From Methanogranum sp963676045 (lineage in GTDB: Archaea > Thermoplasmatota > Thermoplasmata > Methanomassiliicoccales > Methanomethylophilaceae): 64,000 nucleotides of DNA. Shown piece by piece: positions 51,538-60,172 of this stretch. A program made the position numbers and the translations under genes. The stretch covers positions 1,364,001 to 1,428,000 of the forward strand of contig OY780938.1 of assembly GCA_963676045.1 (NCBI GenBank), given 5' to 3'. Within the stretch, counting starts at the first letter, position 1. Each line of letters begins with the position of its first letter. A model generated the notes under the pieces. It was not told the origin of the DNA and made no database searches. It saw only the letters and a list, made by a program, of their open reading frames with translations.

Positions 51538-52701
51538 TTACCTAAACTTATTCCCTTTATTTCTTTTTGAGAGTTTGAATCTTGTTGATGCATAGTTAAG
51601 TAGATTGGTGCCATCAAGGTCTATGCTTGATGGACCAGAGCGTACGAAGAACGTCTCCGTTTTGCCATCAACAAGGAATACGGGCATGTCACTTTTATTA
51701 CAGACGACCCTCATGACTCCCTTTCCTTTGTAATCCACAAGTCTGAAGGATATGAAGTGCAGGAAGTCATTGCCTATCTGGTTTGCGATAAGATGGGTCA
51801 TATGAAGATTCAGTTTGTCGCGGTTCTCAAAACTACTCTCATCGATGCCCACAACGTTGCCGTCATCGGATACACCGATCAGCAATGTTCCGCCATCGGT
51901 GTTCATGAATGCCACCAATGTTTTCAAAACCGCCTTCTCCATTCTTGGATCCTTTTCTCCAGTGGCAAGGTTCGTTCTGAGTGTTGATTTATATTCCACT
52001 TTTTCGCTCTCTCCTTTTTCTATGGCCTTCTCGATCTCTTGTATCTCATATTCTTCAAGACCAATTGTTCCAGCGTTGGATTCTAGATATTTATTCAAGG
52101 TGTATTTGAAAAGTCCATTGTGTTTGTTCAGATAGAATATCAATGCGACGATCACATTGCCGATCAAGACCGTAGTGAACTGTCCCATTATGTCCTTGAT
52201 GGTGGCTGGTTCAGAGCCGTTCAGCATATGCATGTAGAATGAGATTACGTTGAGTATCAAGAACATGGAGATCCCGACGCTCACGGACACGAAGGCAGTC
52301 AGGAACGGATTCTCGTTCCTTACGCCAGGAGATGTCTTCAGTAAAGAATAGGTTATTATCAATCCTGCAAGACCCAGTATTATGCCGAATAACAAACTCA
52401 CAGGTATGGATATTATGGGCGTGTCGTCGAATCTTTTACCTATCAGCATGCAGACCATCAATATGACCAGCATTATGATCATCATCGGAGGGATGTGAAC
52501 TGTCTTCTTTTCTGTGAAAAGGGTATCTATCAAGATGAATATCACGAAGAGTGCCAGTATCGTGTCCTCATACGTGTTCATAGCTATTCCGAACACAACT
52601 ATGGCAACAGTAATGATCAATAGGAATATGTATGAAATGTAAAGCATCTTGCTGGTATACAGTTCCGACCTATCCTTTTGATTATTGGCGGGCTCTTCCA
52701 T
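51538..52701 (-). CDS. Membrane protein with AlbA_2 (Schlafen-type) domain
   Basis: The 387-residue protein has about seven hydrophobic segments in its first 205 residues, then a helical linker, then a cytoplasmic AlbA_2 domain (about residues 235-370) with EKVEYKSTLRTNL, LVAFMNTDGGTLLIGVSDDG, GIDESSFENRDKL and TFFVRSGPSSIDLDG. AlbA_2 domains are usually in soluble regulators and defence-associated proteins, so membrane anchoring is notable. The function is unknown. It could couple a membrane signal to nucleotide or nucleic acid binding. Confidence 0.72.
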   Translation of the reverse strand: MEEPANNQKDRSELYTSKMLYISYIFLLIITVAIVVFGIAMNTYEDTILALFVIFILIDTLFTEKKTVHIPPMMIIMLVILMVCMLIGKRFDDTPIISIPVSLLFGIILGLAGLIITYSLLKTSPGVRNENPFLTAFVSVSVGISMFLILNVISFYMHMLNGSEPATIKDIMGQFTTVLIGNVIVALIFYLNKHNGLFKYTLNKYLESNAGTIGLEEYEIQEIEKAIEKGESEKVEYKSTLRTNLATGEKDPRMEKAVLKTLVAFMNTDGGTLLIGVSDDGNVVGIDESSFENRDKLNLHMTHLIANQIGNDFLHFISFRLVDYKGKGVMRVVCNKSDMPVFLVDGKTETFFVRSGPSSIDLDGTNLLNYASTRFKLSKRNKGNKFR

Positions 52702-52755
52702 GTAAGATTATATACAAACTGGTTAATAATATTAGTCAAAAATAGATTAAAATGT

Positions 52756-52777
52756 GCCTGGGAAATATTTCCCAGGC
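52756..52777 (-). terminator. Hairpin terminator after ABC-2 transporter genes
   Basis: A perfect 22-bp palindrome (GCCTGGGAAAT/ATTTCCCAGGC) lies seven bases after the stop of the ABC-2 permease, followed on the minus strand by T-rich sequence. It would fold into a stable hairpin. Confidence 0.6.
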
Positions 52778-52784
52778 GATTTAT

Positions 52785-53693
52785 TCAGAATTCTTTCCTG
52801 ATGAATTTTATCCAGGCTATCAGATATGCGATCAATCCCCATCCGATCAAAACCAGTGCTTCGCGAGGAAGTTTAGGGTCTTCGATGGGCTTCATGAATC
52901 CCCACATATTGGTATCGATCATGCTCTGCATGAAATTGGCAACTTCGATTATTGAGGGATCTCCTGACTGAAATAGATAATTCACAGCCGATTGTAACTG
53001 ATCCAGGGTTTGGTATATCATTTGATTATACGACTCAACATATTCAGGTATGCAATTCAATATAGTGTTTCCAGCAGTATCCAGCATGTACCATGTGTCC
53101 CCTTTGATCATCATCGTCAATATCGGTATCACTAGAAGCAATACCAGCAACGAGATTATTGTGCATATGCTGCTCCTTTTGAAGAACGCACTTATCACAA
53201 ATGCTATTCCAGATGCTGCGAATATATACAAGAAGCAGAAGCCGAATGAGACCAGGAAGGTGGCGGGGATGTCCTGTGTGAACACCAACAGCATTATCGC
53301 GACCAGTATGTAATAGAGTCCCATCATCAAGGTCTCTATCAAGACGCACGCTACTATCTTACCAACGAATATGGTGGTTCTTTTAAGAGGTCTTGTGAAA
53401 AGGATCAAAGCGGTCCTTTCTTCGAACTCTGATACCAGTGCTACCGATGAAAGGAGTGCTACAATGAGCAGGATCACCATACTAGCATAGGATAGATAGG
53501 CAGATAGAACATCCGATGCAGTCTTTCCATTCCATCCATCCCCTGTTGCATATGGCATCAAGGTGATCAATGCGAATATGAGGACAATTACAGCCAGGCT
53601 CAGTATGAATTTCTTTCCGCGTAGGCTTTTCAGGATCTCATTCCTGGAAACCACCAGGGATTGTCTAAAATCATCTTTTTGTATGTAGAACAT
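52785..53693 (-). CDS. ABC-2 type transporter permease
   Basis: The 302-residue protein has an N-terminal cytoplasmic segment and about six membrane helices: one near residues 30-52, four between about 75 and 205, and one near the C terminus, before a short basic end. A large extracytoplasmic loop lies around residues 210-270. EERTALILFTRPLKRTTIF in the first cytoplasmic loop is typical of the ABC-2 family, which exports drugs, lipids or peptides. GGTGAT stands three bases before the start, and the ATPase gene ends four bases upstream. Confidence 0.88.
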   Translation of the reverse strand: MFYIQKDDFRQSLVVSRNEILKSLRGKKFILSLAVIVLIFALITLMPYATGDGWNGKTASDVLSAYLSYASMVILLIVALLSSVALVSEFEERTALILFTRPLKRTTIFVGKIVACVLIETLMMGLYYILVAIMLLVFTQDIPATFLVSFGFCFLYIFAASGIAFVISAFFKRSSICTIISLLVLLLVIPILTMMIKGDTWYMLDTAGNTILNCIPEYVESYNQMIYQTLDQLQSAVNYLFQSGDPSIIEVANFMQSMIDTNMWGFMKPIEDPKLPREALVLIGWGLIAYLIAWIKFIRKEF

Positions 53694-53697
53694 TTAA

Positions 53698-54636
53698 TCA
53701 CCTCGATTCTGAGATGAGGCTCAGATATTTGTTCTCAAGAGCGTTGTTCTCAGATAGGCCGTATATGCCTATCTTCATTCCAGCGATGTCCGAATAGAGT
53801 TTTTCTTTCGTGTCGACGTCATCCTTTATGCGTATCTCGATATCGGTGCCATTGATCTCCGTCGATACGACATATTCGAGTTGACCTATCATCTCGATCT
53901 CCCTTTGAGTAGGTTGCATCTTCGTCTTCGCAATCATGGATCTGACACCATCTGTTGTGATGAATGCAGAGATATCATCATCCATCAAAAGTTTCCCATG
54001 GTTTATCATTGATATCCTGTCGCAAAGGTCCTGCACTTCTGTAAGTATATGCGAACTCATGACTATAGTGAGGTCATGCGAATCGGTTCTGAGATTCTTC
54101 ATGACCTGCCTTATCTCGGCCATTCCCCTAGGGTCCAATCCGGATGTAGGTTCGTCCAAGATTATTATGCTCGGGTCATTCATGAGTGATTGTCCGAGGG
54201 CGATTCTCTGTCTCATTCCTTTTGAGAATGTTCCTAACCTTTTATCCGCCCATTCGGTCATCTTTACTTTTTCCAGTATCTCATCGGTCTGGGACGAGAC
54301 AGTCTCCTTATTCATCCCGATTATTTCCCCGACATACCTCATGGTCTCTCTTGGTGTGAGATAGGAATAGAATTCTGGGGTCTCAATGACCGTACCCACA
54401 TCCTTCAATGCGTTTTTAGGGTCCTTTGTGACATCTATGCCATTCAGATACGCTTCTCCCGAGGTTGCTTTGATCAAGTGGGTAAGTATCTTCAATGTCG
54501 TGCTTTTACCAGCTCCGTTGGGTCCAAGAAGCCCAGTGAAACTGTTCTTCCTTATCGTAAGGGTCAGGTCGTCGACCGCTACGAATTTGTTATACTCCTT
54601 TCTGAGATTTCTTATCTCAATAGGATTTTCGCTCAT
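53698..54636 (-). CDS. ABC transporter ATPase (ABC-2 exporter)
   Basis: The 312-residue protein has Walker A GPNGAGKST, signature FSKGMRQRIALGQSL (an S-K-G variant typical of ABC-2 ATPases), Walker B IIILDEPTSGLDPRG and switch histidine MSSHILTEVQDL. The last 90 residues form a regulatory extension. It partners the permease just downstream. A TATA-like stretch (54658-54668) on the minus strand is about 26 bases from ATG 54636, implying a leaderless mRNA. Confidence 0.92.
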   Translation of the reverse strand: MSENPIEIRNLRKEYNKFVAVDDLTLTIRKNSFTGLLGPNGAGKSTTLKILTHLIKATSGEAYLNGIDVTKDPKNALKDVGTVIETPEFYSYLTPRETMRYVGEIIGMNKETVSSQTDEILEKVKMTEWADKRLGTFSKGMRQRIALGQSLMNDPSIIILDEPTSGLDPRGMAEIRQVMKNLRTDSHDLTIVMSSHILTEVQDLCDRISMINHGKLLMDDDISAFITTDGVRSMIAKTKMQPTQREIEMIGQLEYVVSTEINGTDIEIRIKDDVDTKEKLYSDIAGMKIGIYGLSENNALENKYLSLISESR

Positions 54637-54672
54637 AATGTCTGTTTATGTATTTTTGTATTTAAACGTGAT

Positions 54673-54698
54673 GTAATGCATTACGAAATGGTAATTAC
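54673..54698. promoter_or_regulatory. Operator-like palindromes before ABC-2 operon
   Basis: GTAATGCATTAC (54673-54684) is a perfect 12-bp palindrome, and GTAATTAC (54691-54698) repeats the half-sites six bases on. They lie directly upstream of the ABC-2 promoter and could bind a repressor. The 19-base stretch 54680-54698 resembles one at 63878-63896 (16 of 19 identical). Confidence 0.35.
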
Positions 54699-54806
54699 TT
54701 TATATTTTAAAGCAGATAATTTAAAATCAAAGTGTCGTATGGATGGATGAGCTTTCACAAAGGGTTTTAAATAGTATATTCTGGTACACACTTTGGAGAA
54801 ATATAC

Positions 54807-55268
54807 TTGGCAGGGGTAAATATAAAAACACCAACGGGAACAGAAGTTAAGCCAGCAACAGGTGCCAGTGGTAAGCCAGCAACAACAAGTGCAGGCAGTA
54901 AACCAGCAACAACAAGTGCAGGCAGTAAACCAGCAACTGGTGCCGGTGGTAGACCCGGTGGTAGGCCCCGTGGCGCTAACAGTAACAGATCAAGACCAAA
55001 AACGAAAGAGAGCACGAAAAGACAATCCATGCTCAATACGCATAGGATCGCACCTTTCAAGTACGATATGAATGAGGTCCTGTCTTCATCTGCTATGGAC
55101 CCTGCAAAGGCTTCTTCTTTTTTGGCATCAATAATAGCGAAATCATCACGTGTGTCAACGAGAGACGCTAAGGATTTTGCAAAGACATTTGTTGATTCTG
55201 GAGATCTTACAAAGGAAGAATACGACAGAATCGGTAAGTTAATGGATAAATACAGTAAATATCGTTGA
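54807..55268 (+). CDS. Small basic protein with repeat tail
   Basis: I do not recognise the family. The 153-residue protein has an N-terminal half made of K-P-A-T-x-S-A-G repeats followed by an arginine- and glycine-rich segment (GGRPGGRPRG), giving a basic disordered tail of about 75 residues, and a C-terminal helical domain of about 75 residues with a DLTKEEYDRIGKLMDKYSK end. This layout resembles histone H1-like tails. TTG 54807 is the likely start, with GGAGA eight bases upstream. The PPC-domain gene begins eight bases after its stop. Confidence 0.65.
   Translation: MAGVNIKTPTGTEVKPATGASGKPATTSAGSKPATTSAGSKPATGAGGRPGGRPRGANSNRSRPKTKESTKRQSMLNTHRIAPFKYDMNEVLSSSAMDPAKASSFLASIIAKSSRVSTRDAKDFAKTFVDSGDLTKEEYDRIGKLMDKYSKYR
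54848..54951 (+). repeat. In-frame 27-bp tandem repeat
   Basis: Two perfect-length copies of a 27-bp unit (54871-54897 and 54898-54924, differing at one base) are flanked by partial copies on both sides. They encode nine-residue units of the K-P-A-T-T-S-A-G-S type. Copy number could vary between strains. Confidence 0.8.
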
Positions 55269-55276
55269 GGAACAAT

Positions 55277-55723
55277 ATGAGATCTGCAGAATTGTCGGTC
55301 GGAAGAATTTTTGTATTAAGATTAGAAACCGGCGAGATGATTCACGAGGTCATAGAGAAGTTCGCTCGCGAGAATAGTATTACTTATGCGACCATCAGCA
55401 TAGTTGGTGGTGTCGATAAGGGTTCTAGGATGGTATCAGGTCCAACTCTGCCAATCGATGGAAGAATAGTTCCAATTATTCACGAGGTAAATGCTGAGTC
55501 CGAGGTAACAGGATTCGGCACTATTTTTCCAGATGAGGAAGGCAATCCGATCATGCATATGCATGGCTCTGTAGGTAGAGAAGGCAATTCATCGACAGGA
55601 TGTTTTCGTGCAGGCATGATCGCATGGCTGGTTTTGGAAGTCGTGATCTCCGAATTGAACGGAAAAGGTCCAATAAGAAAGAAAGATGCTTTGACGGGAT
55701 TTAAGGTCCTCGAAATAGAGTGA
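55277..55723 (+). CDS. PPC/DUF296 domain protein
   Basis: The 148-residue protein belongs to the PPC (DUF296) family: GRIFVLRLETGEMIHEVIEK, SIVGGVDKGSRM, and a histidine-containing HMHGSVGREG motif. In plants the domain accompanies AT-hook DNA-binding proteins; archaeal versions stand alone and form trimers, with three metal-binding histidines. The role is unknown. ATG 55277 is preferred, with TGAGGA just before it. It follows the basic repeat protein after eight bases, which hints at a shared DNA-related role. Confidence 0.82.
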   Translation: MRSAELSVGRIFVLRLETGEMIHEVIEKFARENSITYATISIVGGVDKGSRMVSGPTLPIDGRIVPIIHEVNAESEVTGFGTIFPDEEGNPIMHMHGSVGREGNSSTGCFRAGMIAWLVLEVVISELNGKGPIRKKDALTGFKVLEIE

Positions 55724-55725
55724 TC

Positions 55726-56070
55726 TCATTTCCTATTGAAAGTATCATCAAAGTTATTGAAGACATTATCCGCATAATTGTTGATGTGTACCGCATCCTG
55801 TTTATCAGGTACGATAAATCCACTCAATGGAAATTCTGAATCACAGTAAGGGCATCTAACATTGGGGCAGTTTTGATTTGCCTTAGGGCAGTATTTACAA
55901 GCGACCGCCCTTGATTGGAAGAGACTGAATTCATTGCCACAGTTGGGACAAAGGAATCTTTTCGCAGCCACTTTAAGATCTTTGGAGATCCCTGCAGCCT
56001 TTTCCTCTGGGGTGAGCCACATAGGGTCCCTTGGGGAGATTGGTTTGCTATATGCAGGGGGATTGGACAA
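55726..56070 (-). CDS. Zinc-ribbon protein of unknown function (114 aa)
   Basis: The 114-residue protein has two zinc-ribbon-like parts: CPNCGNEF and CKYCPKANQNCPNVRCPYC, with nine cysteines in about 45 residues, then an acidic and asparagine-rich tail. The family is not recognised. The start TTG 56070 is preceded by AGGTGAT with a three-base gap. It lies nine bases after GGGP synthase, so it is probably the last gene of that operon. Confidence 0.65.
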   Translation of the reverse strand: MSNPPAYSKPISPRDPMWLTPEEKAAGISKDLKVAAKRFLCPNCGNEFSLFQSRAVACKYCPKANQNCPNVRCPYCDSEFPLSGFIVPDKQDAVHINNYADNVFNNFDDTFNRK

Positions 56071-56079
56071 AATATCACC

Positions 56080-56817
56080 TCAGATGCCTTTGGACTCCTT
56101 GATCACTGATTTGAGGAGGTTATCGTCAGTGCACATTTCGACGAATGTGCCTGTAACTATTGCGTTAGCTCCTGCTTTTCTCGCTGCTTTCGCAGCTTCA
56201 GGAGTTCTTATACCTCCACCAACGATCAAAGGAATCGATATTGCTTTTCTGACTGCCGTTATCATTGCAAGGGGGACGGGAGTATCAGCTCCACTGCCTG
56301 CTTCAAGATATACGAAATCCATTCCGAGCATCTCGCATGCGAGTGCATATCCTACGGCCTTCTCATATTCATTTTGTTTTATGAGGTCCGCCTTTCCTAC
56401 TTGTCCGACCTTCATTCCAGGCTCTATTATTATATAGCCCATGGAGATGGGTTCGATTCCCAATTTCTTTATGTACATCGAAGCACCAGCTTGTGCTTTT
56501 ATTACAAAGAATGGATCGGCGCTGTTCACCATACTCATGAAGAACATGGCATCGACCTCTTTCGATAAGGCATTCGGTCCAGCTGGGAAGTATATGGTTG
56601 GTAGTTCAGCGATCTCTCTTATCGCTTTTGCGGTGGCATCAAGATTTTCATTGTTGATGCCTGTTGAACCGCCTATCATTATGGCATCAGTACCTGCACG
56701 TTTAACTTTTAGAGCGATCTTTGCCGCATCTTCTGGGCTCTGCTTATCTGGATCGATAAGGGTCATATGGATCGTTCCGTTTCTCATTTTGTCGAGTAGA
56801 TACTGTTTTACCGTCAT
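56080..56817 (-). CDS. Geranylgeranylglyceryl phosphate synthase
   Basis: The enzyme links GGPP to sn-glycerol-1-phosphate, the step that sets the archaeal lipid stereochemistry. The 245-residue TIM-barrel protein shows HMTLIDPDKQSPEDAA, IMIGGSTGI, YLEAGSGAD and the phosphate-binding IPLIVGGGIRTPEAAK with GANAIVTGTF. It overlaps the UbiA-type gene by four bases, so the first two committed steps are encoded together. Confidence 0.94.
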   Translation of the reverse strand: MTVKQYLLDKMRNGTIHMTLIDPDKQSPEDAAKIALKVKRAGTDAIMIGGSTGINNENLDATAKAIREIAELPTIYFPAGPNALSKEVDAMFFMSMVNSADPFFVIKAQAGASMYIKKLGIEPISMGYIIIEPGMKVGQVGKADLIKQNEYEKAVGYALACEMLGMDFVYLEAGSGADTPVPLAMITAVRKAISIPLIVGGGIRTPEAAKAARKAGANAIVTGTFVEMCTDDNLLKSVIKESKGI

Positions 56818-57632
56818 TGGATAACACCCAATATGAACGCTAACAAAGCGACCAGCATGGCGTTCTTTGCCATCTTTTGGCTTTTATGTGCGTCAGTGAA
56901 AAGTAACCATGCACAATATATAAACATTGCATCTGCCACGATAACGATCGCGTAGAACACATTGAACACATCAGTGAATAAGGGATATATGCTCAGTATC
57001 GGGCCAGCGATAAAGAAGATCGCAGCGATGATTGATGCATTTTTCACACCGATCTTCATTGGCAGGGTTTTTCTTTCTCCTTTATCCGATTCTATATCCT
57101 CGATGTCCTTAGCTATCTCGCGACCAACATTGACGAGCATTGCCATTGCTGCTACTACGACGCACCCCTCTATGTTGTCCACAACAGCACCACCAAAAAG
57201 GAAGAGCATTCCGGTCAATAACGCAATGACGATATTTCCTACGAAGCCTCTCTGCTTCAGATACATTTCATAGGCGATCATGAAGATAGAGGCAAGGATC
57301 ACTACAATCGAGATCTCAATAGGGCGCATCAACAAAGATAGAAGGCATGCAAGGGCCAATCCGCCTATGCCGCAATATAATGCATTCTTCGGAGGTATCT
57401 CTCCCATTGGCAATGGTCTTTCTGGATGTCCTGTTTTATCCAAGTCGCGGTCGATGTAGTCATTGAGCGAGTTACCTCCTGCAATGAAAGCAATGACAAC
57501 AAAACAAGAGACGATCAAATTGAACAGATGATCTCCGATATCTGTTCCAGCAGCGATAAAGGCTCCAATGATGACCCCTATTATGCCCATTATGCCGTTA
57601 CCCAGCCTGAATAGGCGGAGATACTTGTTCAT
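56814..57632 (-). CDS. Digeranylgeranylglyceryl phosphate synthase (UbiA family)
   Basis: This membrane prenyltransferase adds the second geranylgeranyl chain to geranylgeranylglyceryl phosphate. The 272-residue protein has about eight to nine helices and both aspartate motifs: NSLNDYIDRDLDKTGHPERP and DIEDIESDKGERKTLPM. ATG 57632 was chosen because the longer frame to 57716 has an AT-rich, non-homologous extension that overlaps the neighbouring methyltransferase gene. GGGP synthase follows with a four-base overlap. Confidence 0.92.
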   Translation of the reverse strand: MNKYLRLFRLGNGIMGIIGVIIGAFIAAGTDIGDHLFNLIVSCFVVIAFIAGGNSLNDYIDRDLDKTGHPERPLPMGEIPPKNALYCGIGGLALACLLSLLMRPIEISIVVILASIFMIAYEMYLKQRGFVGNIVIALLTGMLFLFGGAVVDNIEGCVVVAAMAMLVNVGREIAKDIEDIESDKGERKTLPMKIGVKNASIIAAIFFIAGPILSIYPLFTDVFNVFYAIVIVADAMFIYCAWLLFTDAHKSQKMAKNAMLVALLAFILGVIQ

Positions 57633-57651
57633 GTTAAGCAATAGTGGGGGA

Positions 57652-58674
57652 TTATAATAAATTTTGTTGATCGTTTTTGAAGATATGATAGTATCTGGAT
57701 AGAGATCCGTGAACATATTGTTCGAACGTCCCCTCCAATGTCATAGTATTGCAAGATATCGTATGTGGAAGTACTATTCCCGCTCTAGAATCTGGTTTTA
57801 AAACATCTGGTACCGCGATCAACGCGCGTGAGTAGATGTCATTGATATTCTCTCCGCCAGTTTTTGTGCTTCTGCCATACGGAGGGTCTGTGGCGACCGC
57901 ATCTACTTCACCGAATATCTCCGAGATCTCGCCTATGTCCGCAACTGCGAATTTATCAAGTTTCAAACCATAGAAATCCATGTTCTCTTGACAGCCAATG
58001 ATCATTTCCTCATCAAAGTCGGAAGCCATTGCCTTCATTCCCATCTCTGCCGCTTCTATTACAATTCCACCTGTGCCGCAGAACGGGTCCAGTACGGTCC
58101 CACCTCTTTTTACACCTGTTAGGTTGATCAAAGCTCTGGCGTATTTTGGATGTAATGATATTGGTGAAAAAAATGGTCTTTCACCGACTTTTCTTTTCTC
58201 CAGTAGATCTTTATCTATCTTTTTTTCCTCGATATACAGGTTGATGCTATCGCTCATGTTCATCTTCACAAGTATATCGGGCTCTTTGAGATTCACATCA
58301 TTGTTTTTTGATAGTATTTTTCCAATTTTTCTTGTCAATTCTTGGGAATCGACATCTTTCATCATTCCTTCAAATCTTTTACCACGTATCGAGAAACTTC
58401 CTTCTGGAAGCTCTATATTTTCTAAATTTGAAAGGTCCTCTGGTTTACATGTACCTAAGAAACGACCTATACCATGGGTCAAAGATATGCGGTCCGAGAT
58501 TTGGTCGAGATATTTGGATTCGAACGAAACTATGACATATCCTGGACCGCATTTTATTATCTGATATTGATCGCATTCTGCTTCAACGCATTTTATTGCC
58601 TCTGCTGTAGGCATATTCTTCGATTCGCCAAGCAGGTCGAAGTAGTAGGCGGTTTGCACAATACCTCTATCCAT
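57652..58674 (-). CDS. trmG10: tRNA guanine-10 N2-methyltransferase (Trm-G10)
   Basis: The 340-residue protein has an N-terminal THUMP-type RNA-binding half and a C-terminal Rossmann methyltransferase with LDPFCGTGGIVIEAAEMG (SAM binding), ASDFDEEM and the catalytic DPPYGRST motif. Archaeal members make N2-methyl- or N2,N2-dimethylguanosine at tRNA position 10; the related Trm14 is a less likely alternative. ATG 58674 shares its first base with the RadA stop codon. Confidence 0.9.
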   Translation of the reverse strand: MDRGIVQTAYYFDLLGESKNMPTAEAIKCVEAECDQYQIIKCGPGYVIVSFESKYLDQISDRISLTHGIGRFLGTCKPEDLSNLENIELPEGSFSIRGKRFEGMMKDVDSQELTRKIGKILSKNNDVNLKEPDILVKMNMSDSINLYIEEKKIDKDLLEKRKVGERPFFSPISLHPKYARALINLTGVKRGGTVLDPFCGTGGIVIEAAEMGMKAMASDFDEEMIIGCQENMDFYGLKLDKFAVADIGEISEIFGEVDAVATDPPYGRSTKTGGENINDIYSRALIAVPDVLKPDSRAGIVLPHTISCNTMTLEGTFEQYVHGSLSRYYHIFKNDQQNLL

Positions 58675-59615
58675 CAATCCTTAATACCATCTTCGGTCAC
58701 AGTGAATACAGCTTCGCCCTCTGGTAAATTTGGTGAATCTATCAGTCTCGCGATTCTTTTTCCAGCTTTTCCTTTTCTAAGGTATAGGCGGAATGTCGCG
58801 GAATGCCCCACTACGTGTCCTCCAATAGGTCTGGTGGGGTCTCCAAAGAAAGCATCTGGTTTTGCTGCTACCTGGTTTGTAACAGCTATGACTGCGTTAT
58901 TTAGCGTTGCAAAATTTAAGAGGTCATGCATATGGCGATTCAGGATCTGCTGTCTTTCTGCAAGTGCCCCCCTTCCTAGATATTCCGCTCTGAAGTGGGA
59001 TGTCAATGAATCAACAATAAGTAATCTCACTTTCACTGTCTGTGCCAATTCTAATGCCTTGTCCACAAGAAGTATCTGGTGTTGTGAGTTGAATGCTCTT
59101 GCAACATGTATCCTTTTCAATGTTTCATCTGGATCAACGCCGAGATATGTGGCCATCTGAATGATCCTTTCTGGTCTGAATGTGTTCTCTGTGTCTATCA
59201 TTATGACATCTGAATCCAAACCACCTTTTTCTTCAGGTAATGTTGCATTGACGGCAAGTTGGAAACAAACCTGGGTCTTGCAGCTTCCAAATTCTCCAAA
59301 GAATTCGACGATAGATTGGCTTTCCAATCCTCCGCCGAGAAGTTCATCGAAAGCTTTCGATCCAGTGGTCAATTTGGTGACCAATTTACGACGCTCTAAG
59401 ATGCTGTCTCCTGTTTCAAATCCACCAATATCTGCACAAAGTTTTGCACCTTCTATGATGTCCATTGCTTTTTTCTCTCCAATCTCACAGGATTCTGCAA
59501 GGTCCTTTGGAGATGCAACTGCTATGGCCATGAGGTCAGTATACCCTGCTTCGCGGAGTTTCTCTGATATGGCTGGTCCCACTCCTGGTATGTCTTCTAG
59601 GGTTTTTGCTGCCAT
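58674..59615 (-). CDS. radA: DNA repair and recombination protein RadA
   Basis: RadA forms filaments on single-stranded DNA and exchanges strands. The 313-residue protein has an N-terminal helix-hairpin-helix domain (IPGVGPAISEKLREAGY), the polymerisation linker and the ATPase core with Walker B RLLIVDSLTSHF and the ssDNA loops, including NQVAAKPDAFFGD. The Walker A motif is GEFGSCKT (residues 107-114), with cysteine 112 where glycine is usual; the codon TGC is clear in the DNA. No intein is present. A TATA-like box (59645-59656, minus strand) implies a leader of about nine bases. Confidence 0.95.
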   Translation of the reverse strand: MAAKTLEDIPGVGPAISEKLREAGYTDLMAIAVASPKDLAESCEIGEKKAMDIIEGAKLCADIGGFETGDSILERRKLVTKLTTGSKAFDELLGGGLESQSIVEFFGEFGSCKTQVCFQLAVNATLPEEKGGLDSDVIMIDTENTFRPERIIQMATYLGVDPDETLKRIHVARAFNSQHQILLVDKALELAQTVKVRLLIVDSLTSHFRAEYLGRGALAERQQILNRHMHDLLNFATLNNAVIAVTNQVAAKPDAFFGDPTRPIGGHVVGHSATFRLYLRKGKAGKRIARLIDSPNLPEGEAVFTVTEDGIKD

Positions 59616-59767
59616 TGATAATCACTATTTTCATTACTCTGATTCCTGTATTTAAGTCGGACAGTGAGGGGTGACCGAAAAGTCCGAAACTACTGAAAGT
59701 GTATAAAATCCCCCTTGATATTTATTAAGTAAATGTTTATATGGGAGATTTAGAATGGGTCTAACCA

Positions 59768-60139
59768 ATGGCAAAGAAGAAGAGACGCATCACCGAAGAA
59801 CCCATAGAGGATTATGAGTTCAAGCCCAAAGAGTTCGACGAGCGTGAGTTCATCTATAAAGACATACACGGTACAAAGATACTTTTTGTCATCACGATTT
59901 TTGCAATCGTCTTTGGTATCGTAGCAGCGGTTCTCTGTCATTATGGACCAAACTGGATGTGGATATTGGTAACGATATTTGCATTGGCTATCGCAGCGGC
60001 GCTCAAGAAGATACTGATGCTTATGAAATTCAGACCAGATCTTCTTGACGGTAAGACAATGTATGCAAATTACTTCCTGTTCCTTTGCCTGGCGTTGGGA
60101 GTATGCATAGTATTCATCAATCCGCCGTTCTTCAGTTGA
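59768..60139 (+). CDS. Small membrane protein (three helices)
   Basis: I do not recognise the family. The 123-residue protein has a charged N-terminal domain of about 35 residues, rich in K, R and E, then three hydrophobic helices (about residues 38-58, 63-85 and 100-121). A TATA-like box (AATGTTTATATG, about 59731-59742) is about 30 bases before ATG 59768. T-rich sequence follows the stop. It may be an accessory membrane protein; nothing nearby suggests a role. Confidence 0.7.
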   Translation: MAKKKRRITEEPIEDYEFKPKEFDEREFIYKDIHGTKILFVITIFAIVFGIVAAVLCHYGPNWMWILVTIFALAIAAALKKILMLMKFRPDLLDGKTMYANYFLFLCLALGVCIVFINPPFFS

Positions 60140-60172
60140 ACATAAAAACCATTTTTTAATTTTGATTTTAGT

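Noticed and set aside
54848..54951. CRISPR array
   Set aside because: The repeat is in frame within a protein, has no spacers and only about three copies.
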